From positions 62,001-126,000 of the forward strand of contig JBKBHA010000004.1 in assembly GCA_046297935.1 (NCBI GenBank): a DNA stretch of 64,000 nucleotides. The letters are read 5' to 3'. The position numbers were made by a program, and so were the translations under genes. Each line of letters starts with the position of its first letter. The first letter of the stretch is position 1. The notes beneath the pieces were generated by a model that worked only from the letters and a program-made list of their open reading frames with translations, made no database searches and was not told the DNA's origin. The stretch comes from CAYMZZ01 sp046297935 (GTDB taxonomy: Bacteria > Bacteroidota > Bacteroidia > Chitinophagales > Chitinophagaceae). This document shows, piece after piece, positions 49,356 through 57,113 of the stretch.

Positions 49356-50590
49356 AAATCGCACTACGCTTTTTTATCTGTTTGTTGTGGACAGGTTTCA
49401 TACTAACCGCAACAGCCAACCGGGTGCGGGTCACCGGCCAAATCCAAAAGGCTATCGACAGGGCAGGAAAAGCAGATACCATTGTATTGGCCCCGGGACT
49501 GTATCAGGAGGGGACCCTTCGAATCACGAGACCAGTCACGCTCCTGGGTGAAGCAGGCGCCATACTCGATGGGCGCCACGAAGTAGAATTGCTGCTGATT
49601 AGCGGAAGCAATGTCACTGTCAGCAATATCCGATTTCAGAACTCAGGCTATTCGCCAATGAACGACTATGCCGCCATCAAGATAATTGATGCCACCGGCA
49701 TAAGGATTGAACACAACGAAATCAACCATGCTTATTTTGCCATACATGTAGCCAATAGTCATCGGGTTAGTATCCGCTACAACAAGCTGAAAGGAAAGCC
49801 GGGATCAGAGCAACTAACCGGCAATGGTATTCACCTGTGGAAATGTGATGATGCCCTAATTGAAAAAAATCAGGTAACCGGACATCGTGACGGGATTTAC
49901 TTCGAGTTTGTAACCAACTCGCATATTAATGACAATCTCAGTGCGGGCAATATGCGATATGGTTTGCACTTCATGTTTTCACACAACGATCGGTACACCA
50001 GAAACATTTTTCGAAATAATGGCGCCGGAGTAGCAGTGATGTTTTCTAAAAAAGTGGTGATGGAACAAAATCTGTTTGATGAAAACTGGGGAGCGGCTGC
50101 CTATGGAATTCTGCTTAAGGAAATCACCGATAGCAAAATCGAGCGAAATCGTTTTATACGAAACACGATTGGCATCTACATGGAAGGTAGCAATCGAATA
50201 CAGGTTACCTCCAATCAGTTTAGCAATAATGGCTGGGCCGCCCGGGTACAGGCAAGTTGCGAAGACAATAATTTTTCACAAAATAATTTCAGTGGCAACA
50301 GTTTTGATATTGCAACCAATGGACGATTGGTACTAAATCGCTTTGACAACAATTACTGGGATAAATATGACGGCTATGATCTAAATCGGGATGGTACCGG
50401 CGATGTGCCCTTTCATCCGGTCAGCGTGTATGCCATGATGGTGGAACAAAATCCCGCTTCCTTAATGCTGATGCGCAGCTTTTTTGTAAACCTGATTGAC
50501 AAAGCCGAACGGGCGATTCCATCGCTCACGCCGGCTGAACTGGTTGACAAAACTCCGCACATGAAACCCTTTCAGTATGATCAGAATTGA
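49352..50590 (+). CDS. nosD: NosD periplasmic copper-processing protein
   Basis: A 412-residue periplasmic right-handed beta-helix protein. It has a signal peptide (about 1-22, ending TATA) and then repeated parallel-beta coils with N-rich turns (for example NSHRVSIRYNKLKG, NRIQVTSNQFSNNG). Near the C terminus are DNNYWDKYDGYDLNRDGTGDVPFHPV and a closing segment typical of NosD. It works with the NosFY ABC transporter in assembling the CuZ centre of NosZ. The end overlaps nosF by 14 bp. Confidence 0.94.
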   Translation: MKIALRFFICLLWTGFILTATANRVRVTGQIQKAIDRAGKADTIVLAPGLYQEGTLRITRPVTLLGEAGAILDGRHEVELLLISGSNVTVSNIRFQNSGYSPMNDYAAIKIIDATGIRIEHNEINHAYFAIHVANSHRVSIRYNKLKGKPGSEQLTGNGIHLWKCDDALIEKNQVTGHRDGIYFEFVTNSHINDNLSAGNMRYGLHFMFSHNDRYTRNIFRNNGAGVAVMFSKKVVMEQNLFDENWGAAAYGILLKEITDSKIERNRFIRNTIGIYMEGSNRIQVTSNQFSNNGWAARVQASCEDNNFSQNNFSGNSFDIATNGRLVLNRFDNNYWDKYDGYDLNRDGTGDVPFHPVSVYAMMVEQNPASLMLMRSFFVNLIDKAERAIPSLTPAELVDKTPHMKPFQYDQN

Positions 50591-51347
50591 AAACCTAAAC
50601 AAGCGGTTTAAAAAACTGCATGCTTTGCAACAAATCAATGCCGACTTTGAAAAGGGCCAGGTGCTGGCGCTGATTGGACCAAACGGATCCGGGAAAACAA
50701 CTCTCATCAAATCTATCCTTGGCCTGGTAAAACCCGATAGCGGACGTATCCTGATCAATGGTGAGCCAATTGATCGTAATCCTGCATACCGTTCGCAAAT
50801 TGGTTATATGCCGCAGATTGGAAGGTATCCTGATAATATGAAAGTAGGCCGTGTATTTCAAATGCTGGAAGATGTTCGGTCAGACTATGGTCAGCAACCA
50901 GATACAGAACTGCTGGAGGCGTTCCACCTTCAGAATATTTTTCATAAAGCCATGCGTACCCTCAGTGGTGGAACCCGTCAGAAAGTAAGTGCCGCATTGG
51001 CGTTTTATTTCAATCCCGACATATTGATCCTCGATGAACCCACTGCCGGACTGGATCCTCTTTCGGCCGAACTGCTGAAAGAAAAAGTAATGCGTGAAAA
51101 GAAGAAAAATAAACTGGTGCTCATTACCTCTCATGTGCTTAGCGATCTCGATGATATGATTACCCATGTATTATATCTCCAGGACGGTCGCCTGCAATTC
51201 CTGCGAAGCCTGGCGGAGTTGCGTTCTGATACGGGCGAGGAACGGATCAGTCGTATCATAGCGTCGATCATGCTACAATATGCCGGCGGCGACCCCTCGC
51301 GTCAATGGCTCGTAAATAGTGAAGGCAAAATTTCTATCAAATCCTGA
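50577..51347 (+). CDS. nosF: NosF ABC transporter ATPase
   Basis: A 256-residue cytoplasmic ABC ATPase with Walker A GPNGSGKTT (about 36-44), Q-loop region YMPQIGRYP, signature LSGGTRQKVSAALAF, Walker B ILILDEPTAGLDP and the switch histidine in ITSHVL. Together with NosY and NosD it powers maturation of NosZ. The C-terminal extension after about residue 200 is usual for NosF. Only 3 bp separate it from nosY. Confidence 0.95.
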   Translation: MIRIENLNKRFKKLHALQQINADFEKGQVLALIGPNGSGKTTLIKSILGLVKPDSGRILINGEPIDRNPAYRSQIGYMPQIGRYPDNMKVGRVFQMLEDVRSDYGQQPDTELLEAFHLQNIFHKAMRTLSGGTRQKVSAALAFYFNPDILILDEPTAGLDPLSAELLKEKVMREKKKNKLVLITSHVLSDLDDMITHVLYLQDGRLQFLRSLAELRSDTGEERISRIIASIMLQYAGGDPSRQWLVNSEGKISIKS

Positions 51348-51350
51348 TTT

Positions 51351-52115
51351 ATGCAAGTAACGAGGCACATCCTGTACGACATTCTGCGCAATCGAATCAT
51401 GCTGGCCTACGCGCTGTTTATGCTGCTGGTTTCGCTGACACTCTTTCAAATGGAGAACGACACGGATAAGGCCATCCTGAGCCTGTTGACGATTGTATTG
51501 CTTGTTACTCCACTGATCAGCATCGTATTTAGCACTATTCACTACTACAACAGCTACGAGTTTTTTGAACTCCTGCTGGCACAGCCACTATCCCGTACGC
51601 GGCTTTTTTTGAGCGAATATGCCGGGGTCGCAGGTTCCTTGCTACTTGCCTTCCTGATCGGAATGGGATTGCCGGTTCTGCTGGCTGTGCCGGATGCCAG
51701 GGGTATGGCCCTGGTATTTACCGGGTCAGTGTTGACGCTGATCTTTACTTCGCTGGGTTTTCTGGCATCAGTTGTCACCCGCGACAAGACCCGCGGCATG
51801 GGCATATCTCTGTTGCTTTGGTTTTATTTCGCTCTTCTTTACGATGGACTACTTCTTAGCATTCTTTTCGCCTTTAGCGAATATCCCATGGAAAAATGGA
51901 CCCTTTTGATGGCAGCGCTCAATCCCATTGATCTTGGACGCATATTCATCATGCTTCAAATGGACATCAGCGCGCTGATGGGTTATACCGGAGCAGTGTA
52001 CAAGGATTTCTTTGGCAGCATGGCGGGCCTTTTGTTCACTGGCGGCATCATGTTGGTTTGGGTATTGCTGCCACTTTGGATTGCCACTCGCAAATTTTGC
52101 GGAAAAGATCTTTAA
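51351..52115 (+). CDS. nosY: NosY ABC transporter permease
   Basis: A 254-residue membrane protein with six hydrophobic segments, the permease of the NosFY transporter. The N-terminal VTRHILYDILRNRIMLAYALFMLLVS and HYYNSYEFFELLLAQPLSRTRLFLSEY blocks are typical of NosY and related ABC-2 permeases. The nosD-nosF-nosY order and close spacing confirm the assignment. Confidence 0.93.
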   Translation: MQVTRHILYDILRNRIMLAYALFMLLVSLTLFQMENDTDKAILSLLTIVLLVTPLISIVFSTIHYYNSYEFFELLLAQPLSRTRLFLSEYAGVAGSLLLAFLIGMGLPVLLAVPDARGMALVFTGSVLTLIFTSLGFLASVVTRDKTRGMGISLLLWFYFALLYDGLLLSILFAFSEYPMEKWTLLMAALNPIDLGRIFIMLQMDISALMGYTGAVYKDFFGSMAGLLFTGGIMLVWVLLPLWIATRKFCGKDL

Positions 52116-52132
52116 CTCGGAAAATAATACAT

Positions 52133-52843
52133 ATGACTATATCAGAGAATGCCACGCTCGCGGAGCTGGTAAATGAAAACTATCGAGTAGCTTCTGTGCT
52201 GGAACGGTACCGGATGGACTATTGCTGCCGGGGCAAAAGAACGCTTCAGACGGTATGCAATGAGCAGGGCCTCGACTTGGAAAAAATTAGTGGTGAATTG
52301 CAGGCTTTATTACAACAAAGCCCAGTTGCAGAGCAGGAGCCCTGGTTAATTGCTGAGAGACTTCGAATGACGGCACTGGTAGACCATATCGAATCGCAGC
52401 ATCATCATTATGTCAAAAATGAAATTCCGGTTATCAGTGCGTTGCTCGAACGCGTTGCGGGTAAGCATGGAGCTAAACATCCCGAGTTGGTGCAGATAAG
52501 AGAAAAATTCATGTCGTTGGCTGATGATCTGTTATTTCATTTGCGCAAGGAGGAGAAAATTCTGTTTCCTGCAATCCGACAATTTGAAGCCGGCGTAGCA
52601 GAAGAGCAACATCCTTCAGCATTGCTGACTCCAATTGCCGTGATGGAAGCCGAACATGAATCGGCCGGGGACGAAATGGAAGCGATTCGCCAGCTGAGCA
52701 ATGAGTATATGCCACCCGCAGACGCATGCACATCTTACCGGATTGTTTTTCAATGTTTGAGAGATTTTGAAAATGACCTGCATCGGCATGTTCACCTTGA
52801 AAATAATGTCCTTTTCCCTTCTATTGCCGGGCTGGCTGGTTAG
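52133..52843 (+). CDS. ric: Second iron-sulfur cluster repair protein (RIC)
   Basis: A 236-residue RIC protein with an N-terminal DUF542 domain (LVNENYRVASVLERYRMDYCCRGKRTLQ) and a hemerythrin-like domain with the iron-ligand His/Glu set (HHHYVKNEIP, LRKEEKILFPAI, EAEHESAG, HLENNVLFP). It lies 17 bp after nosY, so it is co-transcribed with the nos genes, whereas the first copy (44086-44838) has its own promoter. Repair of NO damage during denitrification is the probable role. The ATG at 52133 is preferred over an upstream frame that overlaps nosY. Confidence 0.92.
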   Translation: MTISENATLAELVNENYRVASVLERYRMDYCCRGKRTLQTVCNEQGLDLEKISGELQALLQQSPVAEQEPWLIAERLRMTALVDHIESQHHHYVKNEIPVISALLERVAGKHGAKHPELVQIREKFMSLADDLLFHLRKEEKILFPAIRQFEAGVAEEQHPSALLTPIAVMEAEHESAGDEMEAIRQLSNEYMPPADACTSYRIVFQCLRDFENDLHRHVHLENNVLFPSIAGLAG

Positions 52844-52857
52844 TTGTAAATTCAGGT

Positions 52858-53238
52858 ATGAAATTCCTGTTTCGGCTGCTGCCGATCGCTTTACTGCTGC
52901 CGGGCTGTAAGAAGAATGAAAGTGCCGCGAATGATCGCGATGCTCCCGCCATTTCCATATCAACACCGGTCAGCAGCCAGTCCTTTACAGTTGGCGCTAC
53001 TGTGAGCATTGCAGCAGCCATAAACGATGCCGGGCGAATTGTGCAGGTGCACCTTCATATTACCAAAGAAGAATCCGGGCAGTTGCTGGTCGATGTGCAT
53101 CGTTATCCTGGAGAATCGTCTTTTGACCTGAACGAAAGTTTTGTACCTCCGGCCAGCGGGTCTTACCGCATCAGGATTATTGCGCGCGACAATTCAGGCA
53201 ACGAGAGTTTTGAGACGGTGACGATACAGGCCTCTTAA
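52858..53238 (+). CDS. Small lipoprotein with Ig-like domain
   Basis: A 126-residue exported protein. The signal peptide ends at LLPGC (Cys17), followed by one beta-sandwich domain (AISISTPVSSQSFTVGATVSIAAAINDAGRI...SYRIRIIARDNSGNESFETVTI) of the Ig-like/DUF4625 kind. It lies 14 bp after ric and may be the last gene of the nos transcript. Role unknown; its end overlaps the convergent GNAT-nitrilase gene by 4 bp. Confidence 0.75.
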   Translation: MKFLFRLLPIALLLPGCKKNESAANDRDAPAISISTPVSSQSFTVGATVSIAAAINDAGRIVQVHLHITKEESGQLLVDVHRYPGESSFDLNESFVPPASGSYRIRIIARDNSGNESFETVTIQAS

Positions 53239-54815
53239 ATATGCTTTTGTTTTTTGTCGTCCCTGTACTGCACCGTGTAAAGATCTGTGCGCCGATCCTT
53301 CCATGTCTGTACGCTGCCATATTCGCGGTTTCTTTTGAGTAGATTCATATCAAGCTCCTGCACGATAGCAGTCTCCACATTGGCGGGTGCTTCTGCAGCC
53401 ACTCCTTCCCGATGAAACTCAATGTCACTGGGTGTAAGGATGGCCGACTGGGCAAAATGAATGTCCAGGTTTTCAACATTGGGAAGATTACCCACACAGC
53501 CGGTAAGGACCACGTACACCTGATTTTCTATGGCACGAGCATGCGAACAGTACCTGACCCGCAGGTAGGAACGCCTCTCGTCTGTGTTGAATGGCACAAA
53601 AATGATCCTTGTGCCCTTGCTTGCCGCAATCCGCGACAGCTCAGGAAATTCAATGTCATAGCAAATGGCAATACTGATCTTTCCACAATCGGTATCAAAA
53701 ACCCTCACTTCATTGCCAGGTTGCACGCCCCACCATTTTCGCTCGTGTGGCGTAATATGGATCTTGTATTGTTTACCATAGGTGCCATCCCGCTTAAACA
53801 GATAGGAGACGTTGTAAAGGTTGTCGTTTTCAATTACAAAATGTGAGCCACCAATGATATTGATATTGTAGTTGATGGCCAGCCTGGTGAACATTTCAAT
53901 GTATCGTTCGGTAAACTGATCCAGCTGCCGCACTGCTTCTGCCGGGTGCTTTTTTGGTAGAAAAGTGAGCAGTTGCATGGTGATCATTTCCGGAAACAAC
54001 ACAAAGTCGGCCCGATAGTCGGAGGCAACGTCCACAAAATATTCGCAGTTGGCAGCGAAATCGTCAAAGCCACTGATATCCCGCATTTGATATTGAATGC
54101 AGGCTACACGCACATAAGGATCCTTCTTTTCGGGCGATCTCTTACGGTCTTCGTACAGCAGGTTATTCCATTCGAGAAAGGTGCCATAGCCCATCGATTC
54201 TTTATCATTGGGGAGATAGCCCGGCAACAGTCTTTTCAGCACAAATCCGTTGGATAATTGAGCGGTCAGTACAGGATCATATATTTTTCGGTCCATTACC
54301 TGTTGCACATATTGCTCCACCGTCATGCGGGCGGCGTACTGATGAAAGTTGGGCAAGCGCCCACCAATCAGCATGCTCATGAGGTTATTATCCTTGACCA
54401 GTTTCTTTCTGAGGTCGTAAAGGCGGCGGGCAAGCTTCATTTGCCTGAATTCCGGATGCACCATAATCTCCATGCCGTAAAGCGTATCGCCTCCTGGGTC
54501 ATGATTCGTAATATATCCGGATGCGGTCAATTCGCTCCAGCTGGCAGTAGCTGAATAAAGCCCGCGCTTGATGATAAGGCTGCAGGAGGACGCAATGATC
54601 TGCTTGTCGTATTCAATACAAAACTGTCCTTCAGGGAAAATAGACAGAATACTTTCGAATTGCTCTTTTTTCCATGGCAACATACCCGGAAAGCAGGTGA
54701 GTTGCAAGGCTACGATGGCCTCAAAATCGGCCATCCGAATCCTTCTTGCCCTTAATTTTTTGATTGGCTTACGTCCAACTGGCTGATTGCTAGAATTGTT
54801 CGTTTTCATTCCCAT
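53235..54815 (-). CDS. GNAT-nitrilase fusion protein
   Basis: A 526-residue two-domain protein. The N-terminal part (about 25-215) is a GNAT acetyltransferase (RRIRMADFEAIVALQ, MVHPEFRQMKLARRLYDLRKKL), and the C-terminal part (about 232-520) is a carbon-nitrogen hydrolase with the catalytic Glu in LFPEMITMQ, Lys in YKIHITPHERKWW and Cys in ISIAICYDIEFPE. Such bifunctional proteins are widespread but their substrates are unknown; amide hydrolysis linked to acetyl transfer is presumed. Leftward, single gene. Two start codons (54815 and 54809) are equally possible. Confidence 0.9.
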   Translation of the reverse strand: MGMKTNNSSNQPVGRKPIKKLRARRIRMADFEAIVALQLTCFPGMLPWKKEQFESILSIFPEGQFCIEYDKQIIASSCSLIIKRGLYSATASWSELTASGYITNHDPGGDTLYGMEIMVHPEFRQMKLARRLYDLRKKLVKDNNLMSMLIGGRLPNFHQYAARMTVEQYVQQVMDRKIYDPVLTAQLSNGFVLKRLLPGYLPNDKESMGYGTFLEWNNLLYEDRKRSPEKKDPYVRVACIQYQMRDISGFDDFAANCEYFVDVASDYRADFVLFPEMITMQLLTFLPKKHPAEAVRQLDQFTERYIEMFTRLAINYNINIIGGSHFVIENDNLYNVSYLFKRDGTYGKQYKIHITPHERKWWGVQPGNEVRVFDTDCGKISIAICYDIEFPELSRIAASKGTRIIFVPFNTDERRSYLRVRYCSHARAIENQVYVVLTGCVGNLPNVENLDIHFAQSAILTPSDIEFHREGVAAEAPANVETAIVQELDMNLLKRNREYGSVQTWKDRRTDLYTVQYRDDKKQKHI

Positions 54816-54893
54816 AGTATTGGTAACTGAAAAATACGGCTTTTGTTCAGGCCTGCCAGCGTTAAAACAAGGGTCGATGAAGATTTGGCTGCC

Positions 54894-54901
54894 TATCTTT
54901 G
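54894..54901 (+). promoter_or_regulatory. -7 element directly before trmD
   Basis: TATCTTTG, an exact TAnnTTTG match, ends 4 bp before the trmD ATG at 54906. Transcription would begin at or next to the ATG, giving a leaderless mRNA. Confidence 0.5.
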
Positions 54902-54905
54902 TCGC

Positions 54906-55586
54906 ATGCGTATCGATATCTTATCGGTTCTTCCCGAGTTGCTGCAGAGTCCTTTTCAGCATAGTATTATGAAGCGGGCCCAGGAAAAAGGCCTGCTTTC
55001 GGTTCATACACATGCATTACGTAAATGGGCCGTTAATGAATACGGCCAAATTGACGATTATCAGTACGGCGGCGGCGCAGGAATGGTTATGATGTGCGAG
55101 CCACTGGCAAAGGCGATTGACGAGCTTAGTAGGGAAGTGGCGTACGATGAGATCATTTATCTCACTCCCGACGGCGAGCGTCTCAATCAGTCGATGGCCA
55201 ATCAGCTTTCTCTCAAAAAGAATCTGCTGATGATCTGCGGACATTATAAGGGTATAGACGAACGCATACGACAGCAGTATGTAACCCGGGAAATTTCAAT
55301 TGGCGATTATGTGTTAAGTGGGGGAGAACTGGCTGCGGCCGTGCTGGTCGATTCCATTGGCCGCCTCCTGCCTGGCGTGCTCAACGATGAAACCTCGGCG
55401 CTTTTTGATTCTTTTCAGGACAATTTGTTGGCGCCGCCCGTGTATACTAGGCCTGTCGATTTTCGCGGACTGAAAGTGCCCGAAGTCCTTTTGAGTGGCG
55501 ATCACCGAAAAATTGAAGACTGGCGTCACGAGCAGTCACTTGAACGAACACGAAGCCGGCGTCCCGATTTGCTGGAGGGTGAATAA
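54906..55586 (+). CDS. trmD: tRNA (guanine-N1)-methyltransferase
   Basis: Methylates G37 of tRNAs that read CNN and other codons, preventing frameshifts. The 226-residue protein has the trefoil-knot SAM site: QYGGGAGMVMM, ICGHYKGIDERI and EISIGDYVLSGGELAA. The ATG at 54906 (MRIDILSVLPELL) is the family start, and the longer frame from 54843 would cross the promoter. In most bacteria trmD lies in rpsP-rimM-trmD-rplS; here it is convergent with rimM, 57 bp apart, with its own promoter and no rplS. Confidence 0.95.
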   Translation: MRIDILSVLPELLQSPFQHSIMKRAQEKGLLSVHTHALRKWAVNEYGQIDDYQYGGGAGMVMMCEPLAKAIDELSREVAYDEIIYLTPDGERLNQSMANQLSLKKNLLMICGHYKGIDERIRQQYVTREISIGDYVLSGGELAAAVLVDSIGRLLPGVLNDETSALFDSFQDNLLAPPVYTRPVDFRGLKVPEVLLSGDHRKIEDWRHEQSLERTRSRRPDLLEGE

Positions 55587-55643
55587 AGTAACCGGTCCCT
55601 TTAAAGTAGACAAGATTGTTTTATTTTTAAACCGCATTTCCCA

Positions 55644-56165
55644 TTACAAGCCGAGATAGATATCCAGCAGCCCGTCGGGTAATGCCACATTGATCACACG
55701 TTTTTTGTGATCAATTTTCTGCAGGCTCTCTTCATGCAGTGGAATCAACACCTCTTTTCCTTCCATTTCGAGACGGCAGAGCAATTGCTGTGGCTGCTCA
55801 ATGAGTTCCAATACAGGACCCAGCTCGATTTTGTTGTTAACAACAATGTATCCAAGCAGGCTCAGCGGTGCCGATTTAGCCGTGAATGCGGAGGCTGTTT
55901 CCTCTGGCAGCCACACTTCTTTTTGCACCAGTTTTAATGCGGATTCCCGGTTGTTGATGCCATCGAGCTTAATCAGTACTTCATCGGCCTGGCGGGCTTT
56001 GGCGGCTTCTACAAACCAGGGCAGAAAACTGTCTTTACGGTCTTCCAGGAAAATGGCCTGCAACCCTTTCAGGGAGGTTTTTTTGCCGAAATGGTGTTGC
56101 AGGATTAGTTCTCCCTGTACTCCATGGGCCGAAACCAGTTTTCCGATTTTGATATACGATGACAA
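55644..56165 (-). CDS. rimM: 16S rRNA processing protein RimM
   Basis: A 173-residue ribosome maturation factor. It has the N-terminal RimM domain (IKIGKLVSAHGVQGELILQHHFG), then a PRC-barrel region (SLLGYIVVNNKIELGPVLELIE) and a C-terminal LIPLHEESLQKIDHKKRVINVALPDGLLDIYL. It assists assembly of the 30S head near S19. It is encoded 102 bp after rpsP on the same strand, but an intrinsic terminator lies between them. Confidence 0.93.
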   Translation of the reverse strand: MSSYIKIGKLVSAHGVQGELILQHHFGKKTSLKGLQAIFLEDRKDSFLPWFVEAAKARQADEVLIKLDGINNRESALKLVQKEVWLPEETASAFTAKSAPLSLLGYIVVNNKIELGPVLELIEQPQQLLCRLEMEGKEVLIPLHEESLQKIDHKKRVINVALPDGLLDIYLGL

Positions 56166-56187
56166 CTTTCTGATTTGAAGTTGGTAT

Positions 56188-56221
56188 AAAAAAAATCCCG
56201 ACAGCCGGAGGCGGTCGGGAT
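56188..56221 (-). terminator. Intrinsic terminator after rpsP
   Basis: On the minus strand ATCCCGAC...GTCGGGAT (8-bp stem, an inner GCC/GGC pairing after one mismatch) is followed by a run of T (eight A on the plus strand, 56188-56195). It lies 23 bp before the rimM start and would make rimM expression depend on read-through. Confidence 0.8.
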
Positions 56222-56267
56222 CATGAACTTTCAGGATTGGGATTATAATGCCCCGGGGGCTGTTTAT

Positions 56268-56714
56268 TTATCCTTCGCTACCGTTTCCACCTTCAGCTCT
56301 CCTTTCAGGGCGACGGCCCGGCATTGGACGGCGTGAACGGCGGTTACGCGCAGCTTCTTCCTGGCGTTTTTTGACTTGAGCATCATGCTCGGCGCTCCAC
56401 TTGGTGAATTTTTCCATTGCAGTAGCTTCATCGAAGAGGCCAAGGCCTACCCCGCGAAGCAGGTGCTTCAGGTACAATACGCCTTTGAAGCTCAGGATAC
56501 GGCGAACGGTATCAGTGGGTGTAGCACCCTTACCCAGCCATTCCAGGGCTTTCTGACGATCGAGCTGAATAGTAGCAGGAACAGTCAGCGGATTGTACGT
56601 ACCTAATTTCTGGATGAATTTACCATCACGCGGGCTGCGTGAGTCGGCCACTACTATGAAGTAGAAAGGTCTTTTCTTCGACCCGTGGCGCTGCAGTCGG
56701 ATTTTTGCTGCCAT
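56268..56714 (-). CDS. rpsP: Ribosomal protein bS16 with C-terminal extension
   Basis: A 148-residue 30S protein. The first about 80 residues are the bS16 fold (KIRLQRHGSKKRPFYFIVVADSRSPRDGKFIQKLGTYNPL, then LGKGATPTDTVRRIL). The remainder is an extension typical of Bacteroidota, ending in a low-complexity basic tail (RNRRSRRPMPGRRPERRAEGG). Its own promoter is at 56774-56803, and a terminator follows. Confidence 0.95.
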   Translation of the reverse strand: MAAKIRLQRHGSKKRPFYFIVVADSRSPRDGKFIQKLGTYNPLTVPATIQLDRQKALEWLGKGATPTDTVRRILSFKGVLYLKHLLRGVGLGLFDEATAMEKFTKWSAEHDAQVKKRQEEAARNRRSRRPMPGRRPERRAEGGNGSEG

Positions 56715-56773
56715 TTTAAATAGACATTTACTGGCGTTAAGAAAATTGTTAATCCCGGTCGATACCGGTGCTG

Positions 56774-56803
56774 CAAAAGTAATGTTCCGGTGCTGAATTT
56801 CAA
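56774..56803 (-). promoter_or_regulatory. Promoter of rpsP
   Basis: On the minus strand TTG (56803-56801), a 19-bp spacer and TACTTTTG (56781-56774), an exact match to the Bacteroidota consensus. Leader of about 55 nt. Confidence 0.6.
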
Positions 56804-56982
56804 AATCCCCTTTGCTGAACGGTCATGAGCAAAAATTTACTCGGACAGGGTACTCAACTATTTAAATTGGTGGCAAATAGCTCAATAGTTTCTTTCTCGC
56901 ATTTTGCCCGGTTGCATCTCGTTCATCAGTTCTGTTCCCACAGATTTCACAGATTTTTACACAGACGAAACGGATTGTTACA

Positions 56983-57113
56983 CTCACCTCTCACCTTTCA
57001 CCTTTCACGTCTCACCTTTCACGTCTCACGTTTCACGTCTCACGTCTCACCTCTCACGTTTCACCTCTCACCTTTCACCTTTCACCTCTCACCTTTCACC
57101 TTTCACCTCTCAC
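56983..57113. repeat. Heptanucleotide array R7 (CACCTYT/CACGTYT)
   Basis: About 18 units of CACCTCT, CACCTTT, CACGTCT and CACGTTT. The ffh stop codon (TGA on the minus strand, 57112-57110) is the last unit of the array. AATCTG-type repeats in complement lie immediately to the left (56936-56965). Confidence 0.9.
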
